Part shown: positions 22,108 through 33,538 of the stretch, in pieces | Numbering within the stretch: the first letter of the stretch is position 1 | How the letters are laid out: every line of letters begins with the position of its first letter | Assembly (NCBI GenBank): GCA_015501055.1 | Contig: JADNYV010000005.1 | Coordinates: 248,001-312,000 of the forward strand | Source: Mucidula mucida | Lineage: Eukaryota > Basidiomycota > Agaricomycetes > Agaricales > Physalacriaceae | DNA length: 64,000 nt | Reading direction: 5' to 3' | Notes under the pieces: model-generated | What the model saw: the letters and a program-made list of their open reading frames with translations, nothing else | Told to the model about the DNA's origin: nothing | Databases searched by the model: none | Position numbers and translations under genes: made by a program

Positions 22108-24550
22108 ATGGCGCTTCCTATGCTCATCAACAATGCGGATTGCGGGCCCTCGAATGGCTTGCAAAGCCTTTCCAAACGATTTGACCAAGACCGCGGCTTC
22201 TACCAAGTGAGTGGAAACATGCTATGTTATACGACATACTGACCCACACCGCGTCTGCAGGACCGCGTCATCACGGATGCTGGCTCGTCGCGAGAGGTAT
22301 AACATATGTAAATTTGTTGTCTGCTACATATAACTTGGTTATAGGGATTTCGTAGTCATCCATCTCAAGCACCTTATGCCGACCAAGACGCGACCCGTTT
22401 CTTCAGTCCCGCTCACGATGGCGGACATACCTTCATTATGAAGGATGTAGAGGCCTCTCTCCCTTCCTTGGGCGCCTTGCAAGTGCAACATCGTTCTCAA
22501 ATCACACATGCAAATTGGGCTAGCGACTTTCTGTTACACCGACCAGCATCTCAAGGTCCCCAAGGCGCTTCCAATGGTGCTGCCACGCATGCACCCGTTT
22601 CCCACATACCCGGGCCTCAAAGTGAGTATTCCCATTGGCGTTGACATCGCATTCGTTAATGCCAACGTTAGATGTGCAAGCTTGGACAGGCATGACTCTA
22701 CGACCTAGCTTTGTGCAGCCGATGCCCATGCACAATCAAACTATATTGCCCAAGCCCGACCGTGCGTTTGCTTTTCCGTGTTTTTCAAACGCGACGCTGA
22801 CATATATACTCATCTCAGATTTATCTTGGGATAGAGAATTTGCGACGCAAGAGCAGTCCCTGTCGACGTCTTTGGACCAGCAGGTTGAGCCGGAAGTATC
22901 TGCTATCGACCAAGACGAACTGGCACGTACAGCAGGACTCTTATTGGATACAATTCGAGACGAGCAAAATCCCAAGTTCAAGAACAGCCAATTCATGGGA
23001 CTCATGCAGCAGCTCAGAGATCGTAAGATCACTGTTGAAGGAAATCAAATGGTCGAAAACGACACAAGCTATGCCCCTGGCTCATCATCGTCCAAGGGAA
23101 AGGGGAGGGCTGTTGAACCAATCCCGTATTCAATTGGTGGTTCATATGCGCCTTCTTTTGAGACCACACAGACTCCAACCTTTCTCCCTAATCATGACAA
23201 TCTTCTTCAGCAGGATGACCTCGACGCGTACCTCCAGCGAGAGAACGCGGATTATATGCAATTTTGGAAGGACGTTGCAGATACCAAAGCGGACCAGATC
23301 CCGCCTTCCACAGAGTGGGACCATCTTCAGCACGACTGGGATCGTTTCGAGGCGACGAATTCGGGAATTCGGCCCATTGAGCCATATCAATTTCAGTACA
23401 ATAATCCCTACCTTCTGGGTGACTCTACGCGTATTCGACAAAACTCCTTGTCCATATTCGAAGTAAGCAGTGTCTCATTGTCATAATCTGTTTGTAACCG
23501 AGCGATATACAGAGCGTCCTCGAGCTTGAAGCTGTGGTTCAACGTGACCCTTCGAACGCAAAAGCTTGGTATGACCTTGGTGTCAAACAGCAAGAAAACG
23601 AACGAGAGCAAAAGGCTCTGCAAGCGCTTAACATGGCAGTGGAACTAGATCCTAGTCATCTCTCAAGCTGGTTGGCCTTGGCCATTTCTCACACCAATGA
23701 CGGAGACAGACATGGGACATTCACTGCCATATACGATTGGGCGAAGAGGAATGGTCGATATATTGATGCTATAGAGTCGCAATTGGACAAGCTATCGTCA
23801 GAAACAGTCACCTGGGATCAGAGTTCCAGTCGCCAGCTGATAGATTGTCTAATGACAATGGCGCGTATGGGCTCGAGCGATGGTATAGACGCGGATGTTC
23901 AAATTGCACTTGCAGTCCTTTTTAATAGCAACGAGGTAATATCACACTCCTCCGTCCAGTTTGATGTACTCAACACGATTACAGGACTACGAGAAAGCTC
24001 AAGATTGTTTTAGGACCGCTCTTGCAGTGAGACCGGATGTAGGTGTTTAGGGCTAAGATTGATAACTCACACTAAACGCACCCTAGGACTGGCTCTTGTA
24101 TAACCGTGTTGGTGCTACCATGGCAAACAATGGGCATGCTGAGGAAGCGCTCAATTATTACTATCGCGCCCTTGAGATGAATCCTTCGTATGTTCGAGCG
24201 AGGTCAGGCAAATCGTTTGCAAATACGGTTCCACACTCACCTCGAAACAGATTTAACTTAGGGATATCTTGCATTAGTCTCAAGGTACGTCAATTTCATA
24301 AGACCGTATTCATTTTCTCATTTCGTGTCATCAGCGCTATCAAGAGGCCGCTCAGCACATTCTCGATGCGCTTGTACTTCAAGAATCAGATGCTGCTCCC
24401 GTCGTAGATAAATTGAACGACAAGGGCGGTCTAATGTCTCGCGCCTTGTGGGATAGCCTGAAGACTGCATGCCTTCACATGCAGCGGTTGGATTTGGCCA
24501 TTCTGTGCGATCAACGAGACCTCGAGAGTTTGTCTGGATTTTCAAGCTAG
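22108..24550 (+). CDS. PEX5: Peroxisomal targeting signal 1 receptor Pex5
   Basis: Cytosolic receptor that binds the C-terminal SKL-type signal of matrix proteins, docks at the peroxisome and is recycled by ubiquitination. The ATG at 22108 gives MALPMLINNADCGPSNGLQS followed by LSKRFDQDRG, with the conserved N-terminal Cys (residue 12) that is monoubiquitinated for export. WxxxF docking motifs are WASDF and WDREF. The C-terminal half has tetratricopeptide repeats: SNAKAWYDLGVKQQENEREQ, SHLSSWLALAISHTNDGDRH, WLLYNRVGATMANNGHAEEA, YVRARFNLGISCISLKRYQE. It ends DLESLSGFSS at TAG 24548-24550. About eight short introns; junctions I checked keep the frame. Intact. Confidence 0.95.
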
Positions 24551-24784
24551 GAAGACACAGATTTGACGACCTCTCTACAGGCTTCCGCGAACGGTTCGCT
24601 GTATAGGCGAGTCGTAGGAACGGGGTGAAGTGCGGAGGGTGGACTGGGTTTTACACTGCAATACAATACATGCTGTATCTCTTTGTTTATTTCATGACGT
24701 GCTAGACGTCGACTCTGGAGAAAGTTAGGAGGATAGACATTAACCTGAAGTCATACCGTTCTTGCTTTGATACACCTTATATTT

Positions 24785-24955
24785 TCAAGTAGATCCAAGT
24801 CGGCTGGGGACATGTTGGGATTTCGACGACACGTTTGATTTTGTCATGAGGGTTTTCTGCACTTCGATATCCTGTTTTTGCTGCGCGACCATGTCCCTGA
24901 CGTCTTGCACGTCGAGATCGGTCATCCGGATAAGCGTGGGTGGGCGACGAATCAT
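24785..24955 (-). CDS. CDC26: Anaphase-promoting complex subunit CDC26 (APC12)-like, 56 residues
   Basis: Tiny intronless ORF that is easily overlooked. CDC26 stabilises the TPR subunit Cdc16/APC6 of the anaphase-promoting complex, its N-terminal tail lying inside the TPR groove. The protein starts MIRRPPTLIRMTDLDVQDVR and continues DMVAQQKQDIEVQKTLMTK; CDC26 proteins have the same plan: an M-[IL]-R-R-x-P-T start, a Thr/Leu-rich short stretch, then a charged helix. The tail is Ser-rich. It lies in the gap between Pex5 and PRA1 genes, start 24955, TGA 24785-24787. Because it is short, the match rests on a few residues, but the MIRRPPT start is quite specific. Confidence 0.68.
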   Translation of the reverse strand: MIRRPPTLIRMTDLDVQDVRDMVAQQKQDIEVQKTLMTKSNVSSKSQHVPSRLGST

Positions 24956-25156
24956 GACTGTTGAAGATTTGAATGCAAGATGTTCAGAAAAGGATAACCG
25001 AAGAACCTAGCGTGAGGGACTGCGGCGCTGGCAGTGGCGGTGACCGTCAGGACAATACTTAAAAGGAGCACCCGGCCATTGTCCCGTAGTAAAAACGCAC
25101 AACAACACTCTCAACACCTACCACAACCATCCCCACAGCTCATAATTTTCGGCGAA

Positions 25157-25870
25157 ATGGAGGCTCTTCTGCGCGTTACAGACACCATTAAATCGTTCCG
25201 TGTAGGCTGCCCTTTCGACTTGCGCGCGCTAGACCCTCAAATTGACGCATGTCCACGTATTTAGGAAACCCGCCTCTCCGCCATCCGCTCACCTGCCGAG
25301 TTTTTCGACTACCAGAGGATATCGAGGCCAGCAGATCTGAACACCGCTACCCAAGTATGTTTACACTGTCGCCTGATGGCTGAAACTGACGTTGGGCGCT
25401 TAGAGAATATCCTACAATACGCGCTACTTTTCTGGTCAATCCATTTTCTTCCATACGAGGCTCCCCATATACTCAACGATTCACTTGCAGGCAACTACGG
25501 CCTGATCATCGCTATATTGGCAGTGTATGCCTTGATTAGCAACCCGTTACTGCTCATTGCGCTTGGTTTCCTTGTCGGCGGGTTCGCAGCTATCAACAGA
25601 TTCGGTACGCCACTGCGTTGCATTCTTCGTCGCGTCTCTCATCTAACTTTTTCAGCTCCGGATCCAGTCCAATTTGGCGACACAGTCGTCACGCAAAAGC
25701 ACCTCTATACGGGTCTTTTCGTCATCGGCCTCCCTCTGTTGTGGCTTGCCTCACCGGTGATGACTTTCTTCTGGTTGGTCGGAGCATCTGGCGTCGTTAT
25801 TCTGGGACACGCAAGTTTTATTGAACCTGGCGTGGAGAGCGAATATGCTGCTGTGGAGAATACAGTATAA
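25157..25870 (+). CDS. PRA1 family protein (prenylated Rab acceptor, Yip3-like)
   Basis: Membrane protein of the ER/Golgi that binds prenylated Rab GTPases and helps vesicle traffic. Five exons (25157-25201, 25265-25354, 25404-25434, 25491-25604, 25656-25870) join exactly to 164 residues. Features: N-terminal SPAEFFDYQRISRPADLNTA and QRISYNTRYFSGNYG (the family's R-x-x-N-x-x-Y-F...NY signature), then paired hydrophobic segments LIIAILAVYALISNPLLLIA and LGFLVGGFAAI, and a second pair LFVIGLPLLWLASPVMTFFW and LVGASGVVILGHASFIEP. Length and topology are normal. Confidence 0.92.
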
Positions 25871-26395
25871 TCGGACCTTTCATAATTGAGGCATACATGA
25901 TCTACATATTTATTTTTTCTGTGTATCACATTCCTTCGTAGTGCAGAGATATAAAGTCTGGTAACTTGATTTAGTATGCAAGGATAGACTGTTTGAGATG
26001 TACAAGGGCGTTCAATTGTGAGTTGTAATAAATATACGGTAACGAATATATACATAAGCAGAAGCATAGATAACACATATTGAGATAGGAAGTTGGTTAG
26101 AAGAAAAGGAAGAGGAGGAAGAAATCATGTATATATGGTTGTCCGTGAGATGCGAGATGCGTGCACTAGAAATGGATGTGAGAATGCGACTGCAATCCAT
26201 GGAGCCGGATTGCACAGGACGAGGTATACCTGCGACCTTCCTTTAAAGCAGCGATGACGGTTAAGAGGTAGAGAAAGTGTAGACTAGGACCACAGTCCAT
26301 AGCGGTTTCATGTCGAGCATGAATGTCAATACGAAGGCATCATTCATAAGTGATCATTGGTGAAGCGGCGAGAACGGAGTGTTCAGAAGAGGAGT
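25871..26395. other. Convergent gap between PRA1 and Cdc25
   Basis: AT-rich sequence holding both 3' untranslated ends; an AATAAA-like motif lies near 26028. No gene seen. Confidence 0.4.
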
Positions 26396-28545
26396 TTAAA
26401 AGGGCATCCGAGACGGTCCGTAGGTTTCTGCGCGCGTGAGGGGAGCACGACCCTTTTGCTTCTCCCTCTTCACAGGAGGAGGACAAGGACTATCGCCTAT
26501 GTCGGTGTCGGTGTCGTCGCCGTCTTCGTCTCCATCCGCAGAAAAACTAGCTTCTGCGAGAGTCATTAAGGAAGCGCCACCGCGACGAGTACGCGCAGCA
26601 TTGCCAGCAGCAAAGACATGAGTGGAGCCGCCGTTTGGCGCAGTATTACGCTTTGGCGCAACTGGTCCACCAGCTGATAGTCGGCTCTGGACGTCGCCGT
26701 AAGCGTAGGACTTGTGGCGGCCAAACTTGGCTTTGCGGAACTGGTCTAGGTCTTCCCGGCGAGATGCAGCATGTTTGGGATCGTCCATAGTCACGTATCC
26801 GGACGGCTCGCAGCGTTCACTGAAAGTTTTGAAGTAGTTGCAGTAACCACCTTCCAAAATGTAGACTTCGGGATAGTGAATCTTGGGGTACACATGACCG
26901 TTCGCAGCACGATCCTTAGAGCGAAGATGCTTTGCGCTACGAAACATCAGTGGGAGGAACGAGAGCAAATCAATGCCACGAACAATGTTGGTGCCCGCTG
27001 TGCGCTGAATTCACAATGGAAAATCAAAACAGTCTTGGATTTGCCATCCCCACTGACGGACGGCTTCGGCTTCGTCAAGCTGGGGCCTAATAGCACCTCC
27101 TCGATGGAGGACTTCGAATTAATATTGACAGCACCGGGGATGTGACCGCCAGTGTACTCATAGTCGAAGCGGCAGTCTATGATATGATACGAGTGAACCT
27201 TATCATCATATTGGCCGTCGAGTACTGCGTTTAGCTGAGAAGGATATCAGTAAAGTGACAACGTTTGAAGATAATCGACGAACTGTCTGCGGTGAAATAC
27301 GCATGAGTCCATCCTCGGGGACGCGGTGGCAAGGTAAGATTTTGCCCATGAGCTCGTTGTCACCAAATCCTGGCATACCATTGCCAGTGATCTTTGCGGG
27401 GCTTTCGTTCGCAATCAAGGCACTTGCACCAGTGATGGGGCGGAAGTCGTCTGTTCCATCACAGCGCCTGATGGTCTTAAAATGCTGACGTTGAGCGTAC
27501 GCCTGGGCGGGCGACGATCCATCGGGACCTTCAAAAGAGGAATCTTCCGATAGATGCTCTGTGGGAGGCATCATTGCAGAGAATGCACGCCGTACAGGTG
27601 GCAATCCTTCAGCTTGCTCTATACTGCTTGCCTCCCCAAGAATGGGGAAAGCAGATTGCGCTCCCCGAACATGCGACGGCTGCACAAATTCCGACAATAC
27701 CGGTCTCCTGGGGCGCTTGAGCGCGTTAACAGGCGCAGCTCCGAGTCCGATACCAAACGGTTTAGACGTCTGGACGCGTCGCAGTTGAGGACGGTCTGAG
27801 GGCGAGGAAAGCAATTCCGGCGAAGACGAAAGTACTTCAGTGAAGCTTCGTTCCGCTTCGGGCGACAGCGAGCGGCGCTTCTTGGTCTGGCGTTCTGACG
27901 GACTGTTGGGTGAAGCTCTGGGAGACATGGTGTCGTAAAAGAGGTTCGAAAATCCAGTCGCAGTCGGCGCTGCCGGCTGGCGAACAGCGGGAAAAAGTTG
28001 CGCAGTCGGTTGAGGTAGAACATTAAACGATGTATCGACATCCATCGCGTCGTCCATAGGTGAGGATGGTGCAACGGGAGCCTACGAACGCTTGAGATTT
28101 CGTCATATGCGACGAAAGTTCAACGTACCGAATCCCCCTGTGGACTTGCCATGAGCCATTCCATTGGCAGTGTAGACCGTTGAGTCCGCTTCGAGTTGGA
28201 CTGACTGGAACCAGAGCCTGACCTTCCACGCTGCGACCCCAATGATTCGTCTTGATTACTGACGTCGTTGCCGAACAATCTAGCTGCACTGGTGAAAGCG
28301 CGAGGACGTGTGCTTGGCTTCACTGAAGCTGTCTTTGCAATCGGCAGGGGAGAAATGTCCATTGGAATACCATAGTCGGGTTCGGTAGGGGAATTGAGGG
28401 AAACTGTCGAAGCGAATGATGATTCCAAGTCAGAGGCAAAGGCGTCCTCCAGAGAAAGCTCTTTCGGTTTCGAGGTCGCTTGACGCTTGCGAGAGAGCAT
28501 CGAGGGTACATTGAGGAAGGAGGTGGAACTGAATGTGATAGACAT
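26396..28545 (-). CDS. CDC25: M-phase inducer phosphatase Cdc25 (Mih1-like)
   Basis: Dual-specificity phosphatase that removes the inhibitory phosphate from Cdk1 to start mitosis. The first about 450 residues are Ser/Pro-rich regulatory sequence with many S/T-P sites (SPRASPNSPSERQTKKRRSL, SSSPELLSSPSDRPQLRRVQ). The C-terminal rhodanese-fold domain shows IDCRFDYEYTGGHIPGAVNI, the active-site loop LIFHCEFSAQRAPT (CX5R), KHLRSKDRAANGHVYPKIHY, PEVYILEGGYCNYF and CEPSGYVTMDD. The intron right after the active site has a gttcgt donor. The tail has acidic (DGDEDGDDTDTDIGD) and basic parts. Start ATG at 28545 gives MSITFSSTSFLNVPSMLSRK; a longer frame to 28710 looks untranslated. Intact. Confidence 0.93.
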
Positions 28546-29234
28546 TTTTGAGGATGCTTCCGAAATCAATTTTCGTTTTTTAGAGAAGCGTTTGTGTTCT
28601 GTGGGGCATTGTGGGAGCAACATGAGGAAAAGAGGTGGGGCGCTCGTCAGCGGAGGGCGACAGCAAAGAAGGTTGATGGACAAACCTTTAATAGATTCGT
28701 GGTTCGCCAAGAATGATTCTTGTGCTGAACTAAAGAGGCGAACAATGAGTTATTGCCACGATACGGTGGTTGACAAAGAAGGAAGGTTGGGCAGGTGGAC
28801 CTTGCATTCCTTTGTTGACCCAAAAATGGAACAAGGCCACGCGCGGATTTCTTTGTTCGTCCCTCCCCCGGATACCACAAGTGGACGAAGGGGACATACC
28901 TTGAAGCGTAATGAATGTGTCGACGGAGGAGGCCGCGCCTAGGTCAGTGCGTGTCAGTGAGAGAGCAAAGCAAAGTGCTGCTAAATTCTCACGGCAAGGG
29001 AAGCAACCAGGCTTCTAATATGGACAGGTGTGGGTCCTAACTCTCCCGCCTCTTTGAACAGTCACTCTGTTCACTAAAATACAACAGCTGGCGGCTAGCT
29101 GTGTTTTCAACGTCAGTAGATCACCGTCGTTTGGTGTTGGGTTTCAATTTGTCATATTTCGTTGCTGGTTGAACTTGCACGTGATCGTATTGGCTCAATT
29201 GAAATTTCACCCGGTGTTCACTCGGTCCACCATC
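28546..29234. promoter_or_regulatory. Divergent region between Cdc25 and COG7
   Basis: About 690 bases between two divergent starts, probably including the 5' untranslated parts of both genes. ORFs here (e.g. plus strand 28487-28942) show no protein-like conservation that I recognise. Confidence 0.4.
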
Positions 29235-31736
29235 ATGTCCGAACTCGATTCCCTCAACGAGTATGATGACATTATCGCTTGGGTCAACGACATCTTACCC
29301 GACGATGAGGCGTCCACAGGCCTCACGGTGCTCGACAAGAAAATCCTGGAACTACTGGGCGCTCTCGACGCTGCATCGGATGACACTTCCTCTCAGCTCG
29401 AGCGCACCATCGATGATGTCTCTCGTGGCGTACCCCGACTGGCCTATGATCTCCATTTCATGAAGGACGGCGCAGTAACCTTGCAGAATTTGTTTGTGTA
29501 TTTCTCCCTCTTTCCGGAAGTCTACTCACTGACCGGTATTAGACTTGCTCAAGTCCATGTTCGCTCGAAAGCGGCTATCCCAGACTCCACCAGACAGGCT
29601 CTCGCTCAGCTTCACGTCCTCGACAACATGAAAAGGCATATGGAAGCTGCGCGCGACGTGTTACGGGAGGCGGAGAGCTGGAGTACGCTTGAGATGGAGG
29701 TTACATCCTTGCTGTCAGACCGGCAGTACGCCAAAGCTGCAGCACGTCTGTCAGAAGCTAGTCGCAGTATGGTTGTCTTCCAAAACACTCCGGAATACGA
29801 TCCACGTCGAACCCTCATGATCAGTCTCCAGAATCAGCTGGAGGCGTCCCTCAGTTCCGCACTGGTTGCCGCTATCAATGTGCAGGACCTCGCGGCTTGT
29901 AAAAGCTACTTCAGTATCTTCTCCGACATTCAGCGCGAGTCCGAGTTCCGCAACTACTACAATGGTTCCCGCCGAGCGTCACTCATGACACTATGGCAAA
30001 GTACGAAGCTTACTGATTGCGATGAGAATGGCACACAGACTTTCTTGGACTTTCTGCGAACGTTCAACGCAGAGTGTTTATCACTGCTTAATCATGAGCG
30101 CAGCGTTATGCCATCCATCTTCCCTGATCCAGCCATCTCCCTCTCTGCCCTCGTCACCTCCATTCTTGCCGGATTGCAGCCCTCATTTCCCCATCGTCTG
30201 GCTTCTGTATCGAGTTATTATGGTGATTCATCGCTGAAGATGCTCATCTCTCTATTCAAGGAGACGGAAGACTTTGCATCGTCGGTCCAAAAGATCATAG
30301 AGAAGATGAAGTATTCAGCCACTGTGTCAGAGGACGCACCGCCTCCGTCACCCTCCCGTTCGCGACGACGCTCTATGCGTATGTCCATGTCTTTCCGTCC
30401 TGGTCCTGCACGTGCGTCGTCTAGTAGCCAGAGTGTTGCAAAAACGCTCTCGCTTTACGAATGGGAACAAGAGCTCTTCCAACCGTTCCTTGACTTCCAG
30501 GTCGACTACGCGTCTCTTGAGCGTCGTTTCCTCGATAACAGTCTTATATCGGTCATCAGTCTGGATGGTAATCGTCAAAGAGATGCCGACAGCGCGCGCC
30601 TGCTTCGTGAGCGATCGGTGGACGCGTTTGGTGCCGCGGAAGAGAGCACTATGCGGTGTTTGAGCTTCACGCACGGATATGCGACTGTTGGTCTCGTTCA
30701 GGCACTAGATTCTTTCTTCAAGTCCTTCATGGATACCTGGAGTCGCGAAATACGCACCCAACTGGAAACATCTAGCTCAGCGGTGTCTAATGATCCCAGC
30801 GAGGATGAGCTTTCTGCTTTGGATTACACGACTGGAGATTGGGCAGCTTTCCAGCTCTCCCTCCACCTGTTGACCTCTGCTCGTAGTTTTCATGAGCGGC
30901 TGTTGTCATTTGAATCCAAGCTTCGTGCGAACATTGCTCAAATTTCCACCTCCTTCCGACTCGCACGCGATGACCCATCCACCTTTTCGACGTCTGCCTC
31001 CCGCCGACATTTGGAGCAATCTATTCTCAACTCTGCCGAGCTACACTCATTATTAGAACCGACCAGATCGGGCCATAACGATGCTATTATTACTGAAGCC
31101 CGTACCGCCGTATTCGAATTTGCGCGGGTCTGTCAGCAATCGTTGCAACGAATTATTCTCTCTCCATTAATCAAGTCATTGGATGGATACGGCTCCCTCC
31201 CAGTTTGGACTTCGATGGAGGAGAAAGGGCAGGCCAAATACAACGACCTGCACGTACCGACGTTTTCGCTGGACCCTAGCGAGCACGTCAAACGCGTCGC
31301 GGAGGGCCTGTCCAACCTGCCAAGGCTGTTCGAGGGCTATGTGGACGACGATGCCTTGTCTTTCTCGCTGGATACATTACCTCATATTCAGAGTCCCGTC
31401 GGCGAGCCGCATGGACATTCCCGTAGGCTATCCGTATCTTCCGTGATCAAGCCTTTAGATCGCGACGCCGTCTCGAGTGCTTGGTTGAGCTCCTTTGGAC
31501 AGACGTTCCTAGTACACCTGACCAAGGAGGTCCTGCCTACCATTCAAGAGTTATCAGGACCAGGGGCTGCCCAGCTCGCAGTCGATCTAGGGTACATATC
31601 TCATAATGTGGACGCGTTGAATGTTGAGCTTGAGGATCTTAACCGATGGCGGCTTTGCGTCGAGGCAGAAGATTTGGATGCGGTGCAGGTGAAGGATGAC
31701 ATATGGAGGGAGGTTGCACGCATGCGAAAAAAGTAG
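29235..31736 (+). CDS. COG7: Conserved oligomeric Golgi complex subunit 7 (COG7)
   Basis: Lobe B subunit of the COG tether for retrograde Golgi traffic. It starts MSELDSLNEYDDIIAWVNDI at 29235, matching the short N-terminal IxxW plan of COG7, with predicted coiled-coil helices following: DDTSSQLERTIDDVSRGVPR, HVLDNMKRHMEAARDVLREA, ESWSTLEMEVTSLL, and then LMISLQNQLEASLSSALVAA, FRNYYNGSRRASLMTLWQ. The C-terminus ends LNRWRLCVEAEDLDAVQVKD and IWREVARMRKK. One 51-base intron (29492-29542, gtttgt...ttag) must be removed to give LQNLLAQVHVRSK; because 51 is a multiple of three, the unspliced reading is also open. About 837 residues after splicing. Confidence 0.88.
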   Translation: MSELDSLNEYDDIIAWVNDILPDDEASTGLTVLDKKILELLGALDAASDDTSSQLERTIDDVSRGVPRLAYDLHFMKDGAVTLQNLFVYFSLFPEVYSLTGIRLAQVHVRSKAAIPDSTRQALAQLHVLDNMKRHMEAARDVLREAESWSTLEMEVTSLLSDRQYAKAAARLSEASRSMVVFQNTPEYDPRRTLMISLQNQLEASLSSALVAAINVQDLAACKSYFSIFSDIQRESEFRNYYNGSRRASLMTLWQSTKLTDCDENGTQTFLDFLRTFNAECLSLLNHERSVMPSIFPDPAISLSALVTSILAGLQPSFPHRLASVSSYYGDSSLKMLISLFKETEDFASSVQKIIEKMKYSATVSEDAPPPSPSRSRRRSMRMSMSFRPGPARASSSSQSVAKTLSLYEWEQELFQPFLDFQVDYASLERRFLDNSLISVISLDGNRQRDADSARLLRERSVDAFGAAEESTMRCLSFTHGYATVGLVQALDSFFKSFMDTWSREIRTQLETSSSAVSNDPSEDELSALDYTTGDWAAFQLSLHLLTSARSFHERLLSFESKLRANIAQISTSFRLARDDPSTFSTSASRRHLEQSILNSAELHSLLEPTRSGHNDAIITEARTAVFEFARVCQQSLQRIILSPLIKSLDGYGSLPVWTSMEEKGQAKYNDLHVPTFSLDPSEHVKRVAEGLSNLPRLFEGYVDDDALSFSLDTLPHIQSPVGEPHGHSRRLSVSSVIKPLDRDAVSSAWLSSFGQTFLVHLTKEVLPTIQELSGPGAAQLAVDLGYISHNVDALNVELEDLNRWRLCVEAEDLDAVQVKDDIWREVARMRKK

Positions 31737-31763
31737 ATTTCATTACATTTCCGGTCGTGCAGA

Positions 31764-33426
31764 TTACATCCTCAGATCGAATACGTCCTTCAATTGTATG
31801 ACCTCGCAATCTGCCTGGCTGCCATCACCTATTTGTGTTTCTACACATGTAAAGTTCATTTCGTCCAACACCGTCATGGGCTGATGCCAAAGTGCACGGT
31901 TGTATACGACACCCTGAGTTACGTCGGCTTTGAACGCGCGAAGAGTGGACAAGTCTGGTTTATCATCACTTCCATTTTGAGCCACCACCACGAGATAACC
32001 TCTGCTATTTCCCCCCATCGGGATGAACGCCTGGTTGGTGTGAGCGTGGCGCTCCATTGCGGTTAAATGGAATGCAGATGGCGGCTGGCAGTGATACACA
32101 GACAATCCCGCGGACGCATTAGAGTCATCTGGATAGTTGGATTCGAGGAGCGAAAGCTTGTGGAACTTGAAAGCGGAACCAAAGTTGGCGGGAGTAATTC
32201 TGGTGCCTTTTGGTGCTGCAGCATGATCAGCATATGCTTGGACGACTTGGCCAAAGGGCGCAAATGCCTCGGGAGTTAGAGGCAGCACAGGCAAAGATAA
32301 CGCCGGAGTATGCGCGGAGATGACTGTGGATGTATGAACTAGTGACGTTTCGGTTGGTAGAACGGAGGTCGGAGCGGGTGACTGAGTGCCCAACACGCGA
32401 ACGCGTTTGAGGCCGCCATCGGGATAAATAGTTATCTTGATATGGGTAAAGGCACGACCTTGAACGTTGTCCAGTTGAAAATAGTGCTGCCGATGAGGAC
32501 CAAGTTTGGTTCGCGGTAGAATGAGAGTCCACTCGTCTGCATCTACGTCGCTGGTAGCGACGATGTCACAGCTTTCGGGAAAGTTTCCTTTGAAATGTGC
32601 CGTGTCTATCTCGACGTGTTGAAGATAACCCGGACAACCACTGGGTTTGAGTGAGCTTGAATCTTTCGCGCCAGAGAAAGCCTACAGTTTGATCAAGGCC
32701 CAATCGCAGTGTCCCTTTTGCCGACTGCGCTTGGTTTCCCAACCATCTCCCATATCTTTACCACGGCCGGGGAGGATGAGATTTGAGCCGACGCCAAAAT
32801 GTTGATCAGAAGTGGCTTGCACGGCACCTCCAGCAAAGACATGCGCGAGGTCGAACAGGGTGAAAGGATCGGTTGGATGCACGGGGATAACGTGTCCATA
32901 CGCGCGGAAACGCGCAATTCCACCATCGGGATACATGTTGAGCTTTAGATAATTCACAGGCGCGGAGTCGGGGATCTGTACATAATGGTGCGCATTAGGC
33001 CCGCAGTCCATTTTTGCCAGCAGTTCTGTCCACTGAGAGGTTGTGAGCGTGGCGTACTCGGCAGAATTGAAAATTAGATACCCTGGGATCATCGTGGGCA
33101 GGCTGAATGTCAGGAGGTCCGAGAAAGGCATCGACAGACACGGCCGGCGCCTCGTTGCCGTTAAAATGGGATGTGTCGATATCGAAACCAATCAGGGAAC
33201 CGGAAGTACCCAGCCGAATAATGCACCAGTCGTGGGCGGTATTATGGCGACGCGACTCCCAGCCAGAATAGAGAGCGCCATTAGGACCGAATTGACCCTT
33301 GAGGCTAATCGCGGGTTCTACGAGAATAAGATTGTGGGCGCTGGCAAAGAAGTCATCAGAGACTGCCAGGACACGGGCACCGATGGCAATACTGGAAAGC
33401 TCAGTTGTATGCAGGAAGGCGTTCAT
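31764..33426 (-). CDS. Bifunctional allantoicase-ureidoglycolate lyase fusion
   Basis: Two successive steps of purine breakdown in one chain: allantoate to ureidoglycolate plus urea, then ureidoglycolate to glyoxylate plus urea. The N-terminal two thirds is allantoicase with its doubled domain: [65 protein letters not shown], then [71 protein letters not shown]. The frame runs on without stop or intron into the AllA-like lyase: [65 protein letters not shown]. The start is uncertain: 33426 gives [12 protein letters not shown], but an open frame continues upstream toward 33540. Divergent from the ERT1-like gene. Confidence 0.92.
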
Positions 33427-33538
33427 GATGATGAGTATGGGCAGCTTACCCGTATTTTTGGTCAGCTGGGTAACCTGGGTCCGATGAGACTGAAATGGAT
33501 CGGGCCGACAGCTGGAATTTGACACTCTGCCTCCATCC

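Noticed and set aside
22840..23466. 208-codon second frame within Pex5
   Set aside because: Overlaps the WxxxF-TPR region, which is clearly the coding frame; the alternative peptide has no conserved features.
28487..28942. Plus-strand 151-codon frame upstream of Cdc25
   Set aside because: Its first part overlaps the Cdc25 start in antisense and the remainder lies in promoter or 5' untranslated sequence; no recognisable protein.
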